Shown here piece by piece: positions 17,918 to 29,245 of a stretch of 64,000 nucleotides of DNA. The position numbers and the translations under genes were made by a program. Under the pieces are notes generated by a model. That model searched no databases, had not been told where the DNA came from, and was given only the letters and a program-made list of their open reading frames with translations. The stretch's first letter is position 1, and the number at the start of each line of letters is the position of its first letter. Origin of the DNA: Erwinia endophytica (GTDB lineage: Bacteria > Pseudomonadota > Gammaproteobacteria > Enterobacterales > Enterobacteriaceae); contig NZ_RQVV01000032.1 of the NCBI RefSeq assembly GCF_009295515.1, positions 62,001 through 126,000 on the forward strand, read 5' to 3'.

Positions 17918-19049
17918 AGTTCGCCTGGCGATAGTACGACAGAAATACCGGCCCGATGGCGGTGCTGAGCGGTTTATCTCGCGGGCGCTGGAGGCGCTGG
18001 ACGACAACAGCCTGGAACTGAATATCATCACCCGTAGTTGGCAGGGTGACCCTAAACCGAACTGGCATCTGCATATCTGTAACCCCAAAAAGTGGGGGCG
18101 TATCTCTCGAGAACGCGGTTTTGCCGCCGCGGCCCGCGCCTGCTGGGAGCGTGAGCAATTCGATATTGTGCAGAGTCATGAGCGTATCGCGGGTTGTGAT
18201 ATCTTCCGGGCCGGGGATGGCGTCCACCGGGTCTGGTTACAGCAGCGAGCTCGCGTCATCTCCCCGTTTCAACGCAAGCTCGCCAGCCTGAGCGCCTACC
18301 ACCGCTATGTGATGAAGGCGGAAGAAACGATGTTCCGCTCTCCCGCACTAAAAAAAATCATCTGCAATTCGCTGATGGTAAAGAACGACATCATGCGTTG
18401 CTTCCAGGTCCCGGAAGATAAATTCGCGGTTATTTATAATGCTATCGACTCGCAACGCTTTTCGCCAGCCACCGAAGAGCAGCGGCAGTTGTCCCGTGCA
18501 ACACTGCAACTGCCTGTAACAGCGAAAGTCTTTATCTATGTAGGTTCCGGCTTTGAACGCAAAGGACTGAAGGCCTGCATTGATGCACTGGCCGCGACCA
18601 ATGCACATTTGCTGGTGGTCGGTCAGGACAAACAGCAGTCGCATTATGTCAGTCTGGCCCACAGTCTGGGATGTGAAAATCGAGTCCATTTCCTTGGTGT
18701 GCAACATAACGTGATCCCTCTCTATCACGCTGCCGACGGGCTAATTCTGCCAACACTGTATGATCCGTTCCCTAACGTTATCCTTGAAGCGATGGCCTGT
18801 GGCCTGCCAGTGATAACCAGTATGACTTGTGGGGGAGCCGAGTTCATTGTGGATGGCGATCAGGGGTTCGTTTGCGATGCTCTGGACATTGCCTCTCTGA
18901 CCGCTGCCGCTGCCGCCATTCCGCTGAAAACAGCCGACAGTCGGATGGGCGACGCCGCCCGCGAACGCATCCTGCCGTACTCGCCACAACAGTTAGCAAG
19001 CCAACTCTATACGTTGTATCAACAAGTGTTACAGCAGCCGGATAAGTAG
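17910..19049 (+). CDS. wabG: Core galacturonosyltransferase WabG (GT4)
   Basis: Transfers galacturonic acid from UDP-GalA to heptose II in Klebsiella/Serratia-type cores, where E. coli WaaG would add glucose. The 379 residues start MSKVRLAIVRQKYRPDGGAE and contain WGRISRERGFAAAAR, QSHERIAGCDIFRAGDGVH, VGSGFERKGL and TLYDPFPNVILEAMACGLP. These match my recollection of K. pneumoniae WabG far better than WaaG. GalA supplies negative charge in cores that lack phosphoryl groups. The gene overlaps waaQ, so the two are co-expressed. It ends 96 bp before waaA. Confidence 0.88.
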   Translation: MSKVRLAIVRQKYRPDGGAERFISRALEALDDNSLELNIITRSWQGDPKPNWHLHICNPKKWGRISRERGFAAAARACWEREQFDIVQSHERIAGCDIFRAGDGVHRVWLQQRARVISPFQRKLASLSAYHRYVMKAEETMFRSPALKKIICNSLMVKNDIMRCFQVPEDKFAVIYNAIDSQRFSPATEEQRQLSRATLQLPVTAKVFIYVGSGFERKGLKACIDALAATNAHLLVVGQDKQQSHYVSLAHSLGCENRVHFLGVQHNVIPLYHAADGLILPTLYDPFPNVILEAMACGLPVITSMTCGGAEFIVDGDQGFVCDALDIASLTAAAAAIPLKTADSRMGDAARERILPYSPQQLASQLYTLYQQVLQQPDK

Positions 19050-19145
19050 TGTGAGCGGAGCAGACTTATCTGCTAACATGCCGTATTATTTCTCTTTTTC
19101 GGCATTCTCTAACGCGAGTCTCTCCGCACTTTTTTAAAGACTGTG

Positions 19146-20420
19146 ATGACAACACTTTATACCGTCCTGCTGTACCTCATTCAGCCCCTGATTTGGCTCA
19201 GGCTCTGGCTACGAGGCCGTAAAGCTCCGGCCTACCGTAAGCGCTGGGCGGAACGCTATGGTTACTGTGCAGGCAAAGTAAAGCCGGACGGTATTCTGCT
19301 ACACTCGGTTTCGGTTGGTGAAACACTGGCCGCGATACCGCTGGTTCGGGCACTGCGTCATCGCTATCCCACGATGCCGATCACCGTCACCACAATGACG
19401 CCAACCGGTTCTGAACGCGCCGCCTCTGCCTTTGGTAAAGATGTACACCACGTCTACCTCCCTTACGATCTGCCCTGCTCAATGAACCGCTTTTTGAATA
19501 ATGTTAATCCACGCCTGGTGATCGTTATGGAAACCGAGCTGTGGCCCAATATGATTGCCCTGCTCCATGCACGCAAAATTCCGCTGGTGATTGCCAACGC
19601 CCGACTATCGGAGCGTTCGGCCAGAGGCTATAAAAAACTCGGTAAATTTATGCAGCGTCTGTTGCAGCAAATCACGCTAATTGCCGCGCAAAATGCAGAA
19701 GACGGTGAGCGTTTTATCAGCCTGGGGCTGAAACGCCCTCAATTGGCAGTCACCGGTAGCCTGAAATTTGATATTTCCGTCACGCCTGAACTGGCCGCTC
19801 GTGCTATTACACTACGTCGTCAGTGGGCACCGCGTCGGCCTGTATGGATTGCCACCAGTACGCATGAGGGAGAAGAGAGCATCATTCTGGATGCGCACCG
19901 CTCATTACTGGAACGTTTTCCTAATCTGCTGCTTATCCTGGTGCCGCGCCATCCGGAGCGTTTTTCTACCGCGCGTGAAATGGCGCAAAAAGCCGGTTTC
20001 AGTTATATCCTGCGCAGCAGCGGTGAGATCCCGTCCAGCAGTACCCAGGTGGTGATTGGTGATACCATGGGCGAACTGATGCTACTGTACGGCATTGCTG
20101 ATCTGGCCTTTGTTGGCGGCAGCCTGGTTGAGCGTGGTGGTCATAATCCACTGGAGGCGGCAGCTCATGCCATTCCGGTGCTGATGGGACCGTATACTTT
20201 CAACTTCAAAGACATCTGTGCCAAACTGTTGCAGGCCGACGGGTTGATTACCATCACCGACGCCCGTTCGTTAGATAAAGAGATCGGTACTTTGCTAACA
20301 GATGAAGACTATCGTCTGTACTATGGTCGTCATGCCGTGAACGTTCTGCATCAGAACCAGGGGGCGTTACAGCGTCTGTTACAGTTACTCGAACCCTATC
20401 TGCCACAGCGGAATCACTAA
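19146..20420 (+). CDS. waaA: 3-deoxy-D-manno-octulosonic acid transferase WaaA (KdtA)
   Basis: Bifunctional Kdo transferase that adds two Kdo residues to lipid IVA at the inner membrane. The ATG at 19146 gives 424 residues (E. coli 425). The N-terminal membrane anchor LYTVLLYLIQPLIWLRLWLR is followed by the family block APAYRKRWAERYGY and by HSVSVGETLAAIPL. The C-terminal GT30 blocks include VIGDTMGELMLLYGIADLAFVGGSL and GGHNPLEAA. A GTG lies 3 bp upstream. The 96-bp gap from wabG contains short hairpins (AGCAGA/TCTGCT near 19059) and may separate transcription units. waaE begins directly after its stop. Confidence 0.96.
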   Translation: MTTLYTVLLYLIQPLIWLRLWLRGRKAPAYRKRWAERYGYCAGKVKPDGILLHSVSVGETLAAIPLVRALRHRYPTMPITVTTMTPTGSERAASAFGKDVHHVYLPYDLPCSMNRFLNNVNPRLVIVMETELWPNMIALLHARKIPLVIANARLSERSARGYKKLGKFMQRLLQQITLIAAQNAEDGERFISLGLKRPQLAVTGSLKFDISVTPELAARAITLRRQWAPRRPVWIATSTHEGEESIILDAHRSLLERFPNLLLILVPRHPERFSTAREMAQKAGFSYILRSSGEIPSSSTQVVIGDTMGELMLLYGIADLAFVGGSLVERGGHNPLEAAAHAIPVLMGPYTFNFKDICAKLLQADGLITITDARSLDKEIGTLLTDEDYRLYYGRHAVNVLHQNQGALQRLLQLLEPYLPQRNH

Positions 20421-21679
<1,259 letters not shown>

Positions 21680-21711
21680 CATTTATACGGCACTGGCCCC
21701 GGCTTTTATGG

Positions 21712-22521
21712 TTACTTCTGGCAGGAGGGACAAAAAAAGGTGCTGCGCTGGGCATGTTTAGCACTCGCTATTGGCGTAGCGCATACCCGACAGGGTTCCC
21801 CCGACCGGCCATACACCTGCAGTTCCTGCGCAAAATACCCCGGTTTTCCATCCGTCTGCAAAAAATCCCGCAGGGTAGTACCGCCCTGCTCGATTGAACG
21901 CAGCAGGACAGCCTTGATGGTATTAACCAGCAGTGCCGCTTCGTCATAACTTAGCGCCATCGCCTGACGATCGGGATGGATCCCGGCAGCAAAAAGCGAT
22001 TCACTGGCATAAATATTGCCCACCCCCACCACCAGCTTGTTATCCATCAACCAGGGTTTGATCGGTGTACGCTTACCACGAGACTTCTCAAACAGATAAC
22101 TGGCATTGAACTCCCCGTGAAGGGGCTCAGGTCCCAGGTGTGCCAGCACATTACTGTCAGCCAGGTCGCGACTCCACAGCCAGGCGCCAAAGCGGCGCGG
22201 ATCAGTATAGCGCAGCACTTTGCCGTTACTCATGACCAGATCCACATGGTCATGTTTGGCAGGAGGAAGTTCTTCGGGTAAGACCCGTAAACGACCAGAC
22301 ATCCCCAAATGAATGATAATCCAGCCTTCAGGTAGCTCCAGCAGCAGATATTTTGCCCGACGCTGCACACTAAGCACCGGTTGATCACTGAGGCTATAGA
22401 TTTCGTGAGACACCGGCCAGCGCAGACAACCATTGCGAACAATCGCATGCAGAATAGTAGCCCCCACAAGGTGCGGTTCAATCCCGCGTCGACTGGTTTC
22501 AACCTCGGGTAATTCTGGCAT
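21712..22521 (-). CDS. mutM: Formamidopyrimidine-DNA glycosylase MutM (Fpg)
   Basis: Removes 8-oxoguanine and other oxidised purines and nicks the abasic site. The 269 residues begin [18 protein letters not shown] with the catalytic N-terminal Pro after Met removal and Glu at position 3. The helix-two-turn-helix region includes [16 protein letters not shown]. The C-terminal zinc finger has CRVCATP ... FFCPSCQK (four Cys). It follows rpmB-rpmG on the same strand but a terminator lies between, so it may have partly independent transcription. Confidence 0.97.
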   Translation of the reverse strand: MPELPEVETSRRGIEPHLVGATILHAIVRNGCLRWPVSHEIYSLSDQPVLSVQRRAKYLLLELPEGWIIIHLGMSGRLRVLPEELPPAKHDHVDLVMSNGKVLRYTDPRRFGAWLWSRDLADSNVLAHLGPEPLHGEFNASYLFEKSRGKRTPIKPWLMDNKLVVGVGNIYASESLFAAGIHPDRQAMALSYDEAALLVNTIKAVLLRSIEQGGTTLRDFLQTDGKPGYFAQELQVYGRSGEPCRVCATPIASAKHAQRSTFFCPSCQK

Positions 22522-22557
22522 TCTTCTGCCTCCTGCTGTTTGGATAGCTCACAACGT

Positions 22558-22583
22558 AAAAAACCCCGCCGAAGCGAGGTTTT
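22558..22583 (-). terminator. Rho-independent terminator downstream of rpmBG
   Basis: On the minus strand AAAACCTCGC-TTCG-GCGGGGTTTTTT forms a hairpin with a UUCG-type loop and a T6 tail, between rpmG (stop at 22601) and mutM (start at 22521). Confidence 0.88.
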
Positions 22584-22600
22584 CCATTAGCTAAAATCAA

Positions 22601-22771
<171 letters not shown>

Positions 22772-22784
22772 TCAGTTCCTTACC

Positions 22785-23042
<258 letters not shown>

Positions 23043-23166
23043 TCAGCTCGAGCTTTAAAAATAAGGTCTTGGCCGCCTCGTCAGGCTCTTAGCCTGTCCA
23101 GACGAGTTCTATGTGAACCCGCTGAGCAGGCCCAAACGCCAAACCCGAGATTCTCAAAGGTGGCGT

Positions 23167-23195
23167 AGTATACGCCCTGCCGCGCCGCTGCTCAA
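23167..23195 (-). promoter_or_regulatory. Sigma-70-type promoter for rpmBG
   Basis: On the minus strand TTGAGC (23195-23190) and TATACT (23172-23167) are separated by exactly 17 bp. It is the best consensus match upstream of rpmB. The sequence supports a strong constitutive promoter; the start site itself was not determined. Confidence 0.75.
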
Positions 23196-23302
23196 GCCCG
23201 GAACAGAGAAAGATCCCCCTGGATCGTGCAAATTGCGCCATTTGCACAGAAAAACGCGTGCCGTGTTACTGAATAGCACTCACCAGTAACAGTATTACGG
23301 CA

Positions 23303-23974
23303 TTAAATCCACCCTCGCTCCGCGAACGAAACATACTCGCCATGTCCGATAACCAGATGGTCCAGTACCCGAATATTGAGTAGTTGGCAGGCACTGACTA
23401 TATGTCTGGTGATATCTTTATCCGCCTTACTGGGACGGGAAAATCCAGAAGGATGATTATGCGCGAGGATCAGCGCCGCCGCATTATGCTTCAACGCCTC
23501 GCGCACGATTTCACGCGGGTGGACCTCCACACTATTGATGGTACCGGCGAACATCTCACATTTATGCAACATCTGGTGCTGATTATCGAGGAACACCACC
23601 ATAAAAATTTCCCGTTCGCGGTGCGCCAGGGTACTTCTTAAATAGCTGAGCATATCCGCAGAGCTCTCCACGCACTGATGCTCCAACACCTCATTACAGG
23701 TAAAAAAGCGTCGTCCCAGTTCCGCAATGGCATTCAATTGCGCGAACTTGGCAAGTCCCACACCTTTGATATTACGGAATGAGGCTTTACCCGCCGTCAT
23801 CAGTTGATACAACGAACCAAATTCATCTATCAATTGTCCGGCCAGTGTCATCACATGCACACCGTTAGTTCCGGTACGTAAAAAAATCGCCAGTAATTCC
23901 CTGTCCGTCAGTGAATTCGCCCCATTTTGTAGCAGCTTTTCACGCGGTGGGATGGTCAGCCATTGTTCTTCCAT
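23303..23974 (-). CDS. radC: RadC-family JAB1/MPN-domain protein (YicR type)
   Basis: Protein of 223 residues of the RadC family. The N-terminal helix-hairpin-helix-like part reads LTDRELLAIFLRTGTNG ... GVGLAKFAQLNAIAELG. The C-terminal JAMM metalloprotease-like motif is AHNHPSGFSRPSKAD (His-x-His ... Ser ... Asp), preceded by the conserved Glu in FAGTINSVEVHPREI. The original assignment as a recombination-repair protein is not well supported for the family; metal-dependent hydrolase activity is inferred. It is divergent from coaBC, a conserved arrangement. A weak terminator-like hairpin (GATCC/GGATC then TTTCTCT) lies at about 23203-23224. Confidence 0.92.
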   Translation of the reverse strand: MEEQWLTIPPREKLLQNGANSLTDRELLAIFLRTGTNGVHVMTLAGQLIDEFGSLYQLMTAGKASFRNIKGVGLAKFAQLNAIAELGRRFFTCNEVLEHQCVESSADMLSYLRSTLAHREREIFMVVFLDNQHQMLHKCEMFAGTINSVEVHPREIVREALKHNAAALILAHNHPSGFSRPSKADKDITRHIVSACQLLNIRVLDHLVIGHGEYVSFAERGWI

Positions 23975-24169
23975 ATGTTTACTCTCCTTGTTCCAGCCCA
24001 GGAAAGCATGGCATTATATACAGTGGTTATCCAACCATTTTGATCCACTTCTCGATCTGCTTCGCAAAGACAACATGGTGCTAAAAGATGGTAAGGAAAG
24101 AATGTGATAAAATGGCCAAATATAGCGCCAGAGCGCGTGTCAGTCTGACTCAATGGGGCGAATAGCAAC

Positions 24170-25384
24170 ATGACAGGATTAGCCGGTAAACATATTGTCT
24201 TGGGCGTCAGCGGCGGCATCGCCGCTTATAAGGCGCCTGAACTGGTCAGACGCCTGCGTGACAAGGGCGCAAAAGTACGGGTTGTCATGACCGAAGCTGC
24301 AAAGGCGTTTATCACGCCGCTGAGTCTGCAGGCGGTGTCTGGCTATCCGGTTTCTGATGATCTTTTGGATCCGGCAGCAGAAGCCGCAATGGGGCATATC
24401 GAACTGGGAAAATGGGCCGATCTGGTTATCCTGGCCCCAGCCACGGCGGATTTGATTGCCCGTATGACGGCAGGAATGGCTAACGACCTGGTGACCACCC
24501 TCTGTCTCGCTACCCCTGCCCCTATTGCGGTGGTTCCTGCCATGAACCAACAGATGTATCGAGCGCCGGTTACTCAACACAATATCCAGGAGCTCGCCGG
24601 ACGCGGCGTGATGATTTGGGGGCCGGACAACGGCAGCCAGGCCTGTGGAGATATCGGCCCCGGCAGGATGCTCGATCCACTGGCAATTGTTGATAAAGCC
24701 GCGAGCTGGGCTTCTCCCATCAACGATCTGCAACATCTCAATATTATGATTACGGCCGGCCCCACCCGTGAAGCACTCGATCCCGTGCGTTTCATCACTA
24801 ATCACAGCTCAGGTAAGATGGGCTTCGCCATCGCCGCCGCCGCCGCCAAACGGGGAGCGAATGTGACACTGATTGCCGGCCCGGTGGCTCTGCCAACCCC
24901 TCCATGGGTTAAGCGCATTGACGTAATAACTGCAACAGAGATGCAGCAGGCCGTGATGGAAAACGTACATCGTCAGCACATTTTTATCGCTACCGCTGCC
25001 GTTGCTGATTATCGGGCAGCCGAAGTAGCCGCAGAAAAGATCAAAAAACAGGGGGATGAAATTATCCTCCGGATGGTAAAAAACCCCGACATCGTAGCTG
25101 GCGTAGCGGCGATGCAGGAAAAGCGCCCCTACGTAGTGGGATTTGCGGCAGAAACCCAGAATGTGGAAGAATATGCCCAACAAAAAAGGGAGCGAAAAAA
25201 TCTGGATTTGATCTGTGCCAATGATGTTTCGAAAGCCGGGCAAGGTTTCAACAGTGACAGCAATGCCCTGCATCTTTTTTGGCAGGAGGGAGAAAAAGTC
25301 TTACCGCTTAGCGATAAGTCACTCCTTGGCCAACAGTTAATAGATGAGATAGTCAGCCGTTATGATGAAAAAAATCGACGTTAA
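24170..25384 (+). CDS. coaBC: Bifunctional phosphopantothenoylcysteine decarboxylase/synthetase CoaBC (Dfp)
   Basis: Two successive steps of CoA synthesis. The N-terminal CoaC flavoprotein half has [19 protein letters not shown], the His in [29 protein letters not shown] and the catalytic Cys in [13 protein letters not shown] (near residue 158). The C-terminal CoaB half has [30 protein letters not shown] and [10 protein letters not shown]. Length is 404 residues (E. coli 406). The 3' end overlaps dut by 23 bp. A gap of 195 bp to radC contains the divergent promoters. Confidence 0.96.
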   Translation: MTGLAGKHIVLGVSGGIAAYKAPELVRRLRDKGAKVRVVMTEAAKAFITPLSLQAVSGYPVSDDLLDPAAEAAMGHIELGKWADLVILAPATADLIARMTAGMANDLVTTLCLATPAPIAVVPAMNQQMYRAPVTQHNIQELAGRGVMIWGPDNGSQACGDIGPGRMLDPLAIVDKAASWASPINDLQHLNIMITAGPTREALDPVRFITNHSSGKMGFAIAAAAAKRGANVTLIAGPVALPTPPWVKRIDVITATEMQQAVMENVHRQHIFIATAAVADYRAAEVAAEKIKKQGDEIILRMVKNPDIVAGVAAMQEKRPYVVGFAAETQNVEEYAQQKRERKNLDLICANDVSKAGQGFNSDSNALHLFWQEGEKVLPLSDKSLLGQQLIDEIVSRYDEKNRR

Positions 25385-25820
25385 GATTTTAGACCCGCGC
25401 GTGGGCAAAGATTTTCCACTCCCTGCCTATGCGACCTCAGGTTCTGCGGGTCTGGACCTGAGAGCTTGCCTTGATGACGCTATCGAATTGGCGCCAGGCG
25501 CCACCACCCTGGTGCCTACCGGCCTGGCGATTCACATCGGCGATCCGCAACTGGCAGCGGTTATCCTGCCGCGCTCAGGCCTCGGTCACAAACACGGTGT
25601 GGTGCTGGGTAACCTGGTGGGGCTCATTGACTCCGACTACCAGGGCCAACTGATGGTTTCCGTCTGGAATCGTGGTCAGGATGCCTTCACCATTGAACCC
25701 GGCGAGCGCATCGCTCAGATGGTTTTTGTGCCTGTCGTACAGGCCAGGTTCAATCTGGTTAACGATTTTGCTGCCAGCGATCGCGGCGAAGGTGGCTTCG
25801 GTCACTCCGGTCGTCAATAA
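25362..25820 (+). CDS. dut: Deoxyuridine 5'-triphosphate nucleotidohydrolase (Dut)
   Basis: Hydrolyses dUTP to dUMP and pyrophosphate, preventing uracil incorporation and supplying thymidylate precursor. The 152-residue trimeric dUTPase has all five motifs: [39 protein letters not shown] and [10 protein letters not shown]. The start is the first ATG of ATGATG, inside the end of coaBC. coaBC-dut-slmA is the conserved order. Confidence 0.97.
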   Translation: MMKKIDVKILDPRVGKDFPLPAYATSGSAGLDLRACLDDAIELAPGATTLVPTGLAIHIGDPQLAAVILPRSGLGHKHGVVLGNLVGLIDSDYQGQLMVSVWNRGQDAFTIEPGERIAQMVFVPVVQARFNLVNDFAASDRGEGGFGHSGRQ

Positions 25821-25939
25821 TAATCGGCCTCCAGCTCTTAAGCGATTAACCAATCCATTTTTTCGCCGTGAGCATTTTGCTTACGGATGTTGTGTGGGCA
25901 TTTGCCCGTTCAAGGTGATATTCAGGGGTCTTTCAGGAC

Positions 25940-26536
25940 ATGGCAGAAAAAAAGAGTGCGAAAGGGAACCGTCGCGAGGAAATACTGCAGGCTCTGGCAC
26001 AAATGCTGGAATCCAGCGATGGCAGTCAGCGGATCACTACCGCCAAACTGGCGGCGAACGTTGGGGTCTCAGAAGCGGCGCTTTATCGTCATTTTCCCAG
26101 CAAAACCCGGATGTTCGACAGTCTTATCGAGTTTATTGAAGATAGCCTGATTACGCGCATCAATCTGATTTTAAAAGACGAAAAAGAAACACTGCCGCGT
26201 CTGCGCCTGATAATCAAGTTAATCCTGGGATTTGGGGAGCGTAATCCAGGCTTAACGCGCATTCTGACCGGCCATGCGCTAATGTTTGAACAGGATCGTT
26301 TACAGGAGCGGATTAACCAGCTTTTTGAACGCATTGAGGTCCAACTCCGCCAGGTATTACGCGAACAAAAAATGCGTGATGGGGAAGGCTTTAAGACTGA
26401 TGAAACACTACTGGCCAGTCAGCTACTGGCGTTTTGTGAAGGGATGCTGTCGCGTTTTGTCCGTTCAGATTTCCGCTATCGTCCAACCGTTGATTTTGAC
26501 AACCGCTGGCCGCTACTGGCCACTCAGTTGGTCTGA
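25940..26536 (+). CDS. slmA: Nucleoid occlusion factor SlmA
   Basis: TetR-family DNA-binding protein that blocks FtsZ ring assembly over the nucleoid. The 198-residue product (E. coli 198) has an N-terminal helix-turn-helix, [21 protein letters not shown] (about 33-52), followed by a helical ligand/dimer domain ending [11 protein letters not shown]. The ATG at 25940 ([19 protein letters not shown]) gives the usual N-terminus. It lies 119 bp after dut, converges with pyrE and is separated from it by a terminator hairpin. Confidence 0.96.
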   Translation: MAEKKSAKGNRREEILQALAQMLESSDGSQRITTAKLAANVGVSEAALYRHFPSKTRMFDSLIEFIEDSLITRINLILKDEKETLPRLRLIIKLILGFGERNPGLTRILTGHALMFEQDRLQERINQLFERIEVQLRQVLREQKMRDGEGFKTDETLLASQLLAFCEGMLSRFVRSDFRYRPTVDFDNRWPLLATQLV

Positions 26537-26548
26537 CCGCATAATGAA

Positions 26549-26575
26549 AACGGGCCGGTAAAAACAGGCCCGCAA
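26549..26575 (-). terminator. Terminator of pyrE
   Basis: Inverted repeat CGGGCC (26551-26556) / GGCCCG (26567-26572). On the minus strand it is followed by TTTTCATT, so it terminates pyrE. On the plus strand the tail is A-rich, so any effect on slmA is weaker. Confidence 0.7.
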
Positions 26576-26579
26576 AACA

Positions 26580-27221
26580 TCAGATACCGTACTCTTGCTG
26601 ATAAGCGCGAACCGGGGCCAGATAGTCAGCCAGTGCGGGCTGCTCTTCCAAATAAGTAATCAGCGCGTCCAGGGTGATAATTGAAATCACCTTACAACCA
26701 TAGTCACGTTCCACTTCCTGAATCGCAGAGACCTCGCCGCGTCCGCGCTCCTGACGATCAAGAGAAATCAACACTCCTGCCAGCGTCGCCTGGTTAGCGG
26801 CGATGATCTCCATCGATTCACGGATAGCCGTTCCGGCGGTAATCACATCATCCACCAACATAACGCGCCCCTGGAGTGGACTCCCTACCAGCAAACCACC
26901 TTCGCCGTGATCTTTCGCTTCCTTACGATTAAAGCAGTAAGGTACATCACGGTTATGATGATCAGCCAACGCCACAGCCGTGGTGGTAGCAATCGGAATA
27001 CCCTTGTAAGCCGGGCCAAACAACAGATCGAAATCAATGCCAGAGTCCATCAGCGCCTGAGCATAAAAACGCCCGAGGAGAGCCAGGTCACGTCCCGTAT
27101 TAAACAAGCCCGCGTTAAAGAAATAGGGGCTCTTACGCCCTGATTTCAACGTGAACTCACCAAATTTCAGCACCTGCTTGTTGATGGCGAATTCGATAAA
27201 TTGGCGCTGCCAGACTTTCAT
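26580..27221 (-). CDS. pyrE: Orotate phosphoribosyltransferase PyrE
   Basis: Forms orotidine 5'-monophosphate from orotate and PRPP in pyrimidine synthesis. The 213-residue product starts [20 protein letters not shown] and carries the PRPP-binding motif [15 protein letters not shown]. Also present are FGPAYKGIP and [15 protein letters not shown]. It is downstream of rph with an attenuator in the 53-bp gap, as in E. coli, where UTP levels and coupled translation of rph control read-through. Confidence 0.97.
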   Translation of the reverse strand: MKVWQRQFIEFAINKQVLKFGEFTLKSGRKSPYFFNAGLFNTGRDLALLGRFYAQALMDSGIDFDLLFGPAYKGIPIATTTAVALADHHNRDVPYCFNRKEAKDHGEGGLLVGSPLQGRVMLVDDVITAGTAIRESMEIIAANQATLAGVLISLDRQERGRGEVSAIQEVERDYGCKVISIITLDALITYLEEQPALADYLAPVRAYQQEYGI

Positions 27222-27245
27222 GCCTTCATCCTCAGTCAGTTATGC

Positions 27246-27266
27246 AAAAAGCGAGTTTCAGCTCGC
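27246..27266 (-). promoter_or_regulatory. Probable pyrE attenuator (intrinsic terminator between rph and pyrE)
   Basis: On the minus strand GCGAG-CTGAAA-CTCGC is followed by TTTTT, placed 24 bp before the pyrE start and just after the rph stop. Its position matches the UTP-sensitive transcription attenuator described for E. coli rph-pyrE. The leader pause structures were not examined. Confidence 0.75.
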
Positions 27267-27274
27267 CTTGACCA

Positions 27275-27991
27275 TCAGTTCTGTAGTGCTGATTTCTGCG
27301 CCTGAATCAGGGTCGCAATGCCCTCCCGCGCCAGCGCCAACAACTCAAGCAGTTCATCATGGCTGAAAGGTTCCCCTTCTGCCGTTCCCTGCACTTCAAT
27401 CATGCGACCATCTTCGGTCATCACCACATTCATATCAGTCTCTGCCACTGAGTCTTCGACATACTCCAGATCGCACAACGCTTCACCATTGACGATACCG
27501 ACAGAAATCGCGGCAACCATCCCCTTCATCGGGTTGGCTTTCAACTTACCAGTGGCAACCAGGTGATTCAACGCGTCGGCCAGCGCCACACAGGCACCCG
27601 TGATCGAAGCCGTACGAGTACCGCCATCAGCCTGCAGCACATCGCAGTCCAGTGTAATGGTAAACTCACCCAGCGCTTTCAAATCCAGCGCGGCGCGTAA
27701 TGAACGGGCGATCAGACGCTGAATTTCCAGCGTGCGTCCCCCTTGCTTGCCTTTTGCCGCTTCACGCGCATTACGACTGTGGGTGGCACGAGGCAACATG
27801 CCATATTCGGCGGTGACCCACCCTTGTCCCTGGCCTTTAAGAAAACGCGGCACGCCTTCTTCAATGGTGGCAGTGCATAGCACTTTGGTATCACCGAATT
27901 CAACCAGGACTGAACCTTCAGCATGTTTGGTGTAGTGGCGGGTCAGTGTAACGGGGCGTACCTGTTGTGCGCTACGGCCTGCTGGACGCAT
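27275..27991 (-). CDS. rph: RNase PH (Rph), full length
   Basis: Phosphorolytic 3'-5' exoribonuclease that trims tRNA precursors. The 238 residues start [20 protein letters not shown] and contain [20 protein letters not shown], the RNA-binding [16 protein letters not shown], the phosphate/metal region [20 protein letters not shown] and the C-terminal [18 protein letters not shown]. The frame is intact, unlike the truncated rph of E. coli K-12. It precedes pyrE. In E. coli yicC would be divergent immediately upstream; here a 4-kb export cassette separates them. Confidence 0.96.
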   Translation of the reverse strand: MRPAGRSAQQVRPVTLTRHYTKHAEGSVLVEFGDTKVLCTATIEEGVPRFLKGQGQGWVTAEYGMLPRATHSRNAREAAKGKQGGRTLEIQRLIARSLRAALDLKALGEFTITLDCDVLQADGGTRTASITGACVALADALNHLVATGKLKANPMKGMVAAISVGIVNGEALCDLEYVEDSVAETDMNVVMTEDGRMIEVQGTAEGEPFSHDELLELLALAREGIATLIQAQKSALQN

Positions 27992-28114
27992 GGTTTTTCT
28001 CCGGCTGATAAAAACAGTATTGGCTGCGCATTATACGGATTTCGCCACCAGATGCCTATGACCGCCTGATAGTCACAGTGATTCAGATGCCCCCCACCCT
28101 GTTCACGACCACTT

Positions 28115-29245
28115 TCAGTCCAAAGTCCGGCGGTAACTTTTTAGTCCAATTCCCGTCACTATCACCGTCAGTCCGAGCAAAGGAAGAAAATCGGGCAATA
28201 ACGCATCCAGTGGATAACCTTTGAGCATGATCCCTTTCATCAGCCGGATAAAATAAGTCAGCGGTAAACAGGAACCTATCGCCTGAGCCCAGGCAGGCAT
28301 GCTAATAAAGGGACTGACAAAACCGGATAGCATGATGGAAGGAATAAAATAAAAAGAAGACATTTGCAGCGCCTGCAGCTGATTTTGCGCCACACTGGAA
28401 ATGCTGATACCAATCGACAGGCAGAGAAAAATATACATGATCAGCACAAAAAACAGCAAAAACACATTGCCCAGCAAGGGAATTTCAAACAGGAAGACGG
28501 CACAAATCAGGATTATAACTGACTGGAAAATCCCGATAAGGACATAAGGCGTGATTTTCCCCACCACAACTTCCAGACCGGTAACCGGTGAAATGAGCAG
28601 GTTTTCAATCGCACCATTTTCACGCTCACGAGTGATTGCCAGCGCAGTCATCAAGATCATCGTGGTACTCAGGATGGAACCAATAATGCCCGGGATCGTA
28701 TTGTACTGCGTGATCCCCTCCGGATTAAACATCCGGTGAATTATCAGGTCAAAATCATCACTTTTCTCCTGCTCCTGCAGAGGGTCCGGCAGATCATACT
28801 GATACATGGTCTTTGATGCCTGAACGATCGCACTTAACGCATTGCCAATGGCCATCGGATCAATTGCATCACCCTGGATCAACAGCGGGGGTTTTTCACC
28901 ACGCAGCATTTTTTGCGTAAACCCTTCAGGAATGGTCACGATGAAGATAACCTTACCAGCAGTAAACGCTTTTTCAGCCTCATCCTCTGAAGAAAAAAGT
29001 CGCATGGAGAAGTAATCTGTATTTTGCGCAGCCGCAACAAACACCTGACTGAGCCGACCGGTGTCATAATTTAGTAATGCGGTAGGAAGATTCCTGGCAT
29101 CCATATTCACGGCATATCCCAGAATCACCAGTTGAAAAAGTGGTGTCAGAAAGATCATACAGACACTAATTGTATCTCGTCGCAATTCATGGATTTCTTT
29201 AATAACCACACCAAGCCAACGCACCCAGCAAAAATTAATCATCAT
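28115..29245 (-). CDS. ABC-2 type exporter permease
   Basis: Inner-membrane permease of 376 residues with the ABC-2 transporter layout. There is one N-terminal membrane helix (LTPLFQLVILGYAVNMD), a large extracytoplasmic region (about 45-170), and then five C-terminal helices with the ITRERENGAIENLLISPVTG motif at the membrane re-entry. It resembles the YhhJ/YbhR/YbhS group. It overlaps the ATPase gene by 11 bp; the order HlyD-like, ATPase, permease is a complete single-permease efflux system. The substrate is unknown. The cassette is absent between rph and yicC in E. coli. Confidence 0.85.
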   Translation of the reverse strand: MMINFCWVRWLGVVIKEIHELRRDTISVCMIFLTPLFQLVILGYAVNMDARNLPTALLNYDTGRLSQVFVAAAQNTDYFSMRLFSSEDEAEKAFTAGKVIFIVTIPEGFTQKMLRGEKPPLLIQGDAIDPMAIGNALSAIVQASKTMYQYDLPDPLQEQEKSDDFDLIIHRMFNPEGITQYNTIPGIIGSILSTTMILMTALAITRERENGAIENLLISPVTGLEVVVGKITPYVLIGIFQSVIILICAVFLFEIPLLGNVFLLFFVLIMYIFLCLSIGISISSVAQNQLQALQMSSFYFIPSIMLSGFVSPFISMPAWAQAIGSCLPLTYFIRLMKGIMLKGYPLDALLPDFLPLLGLTVIVTGIGLKSYRRTLD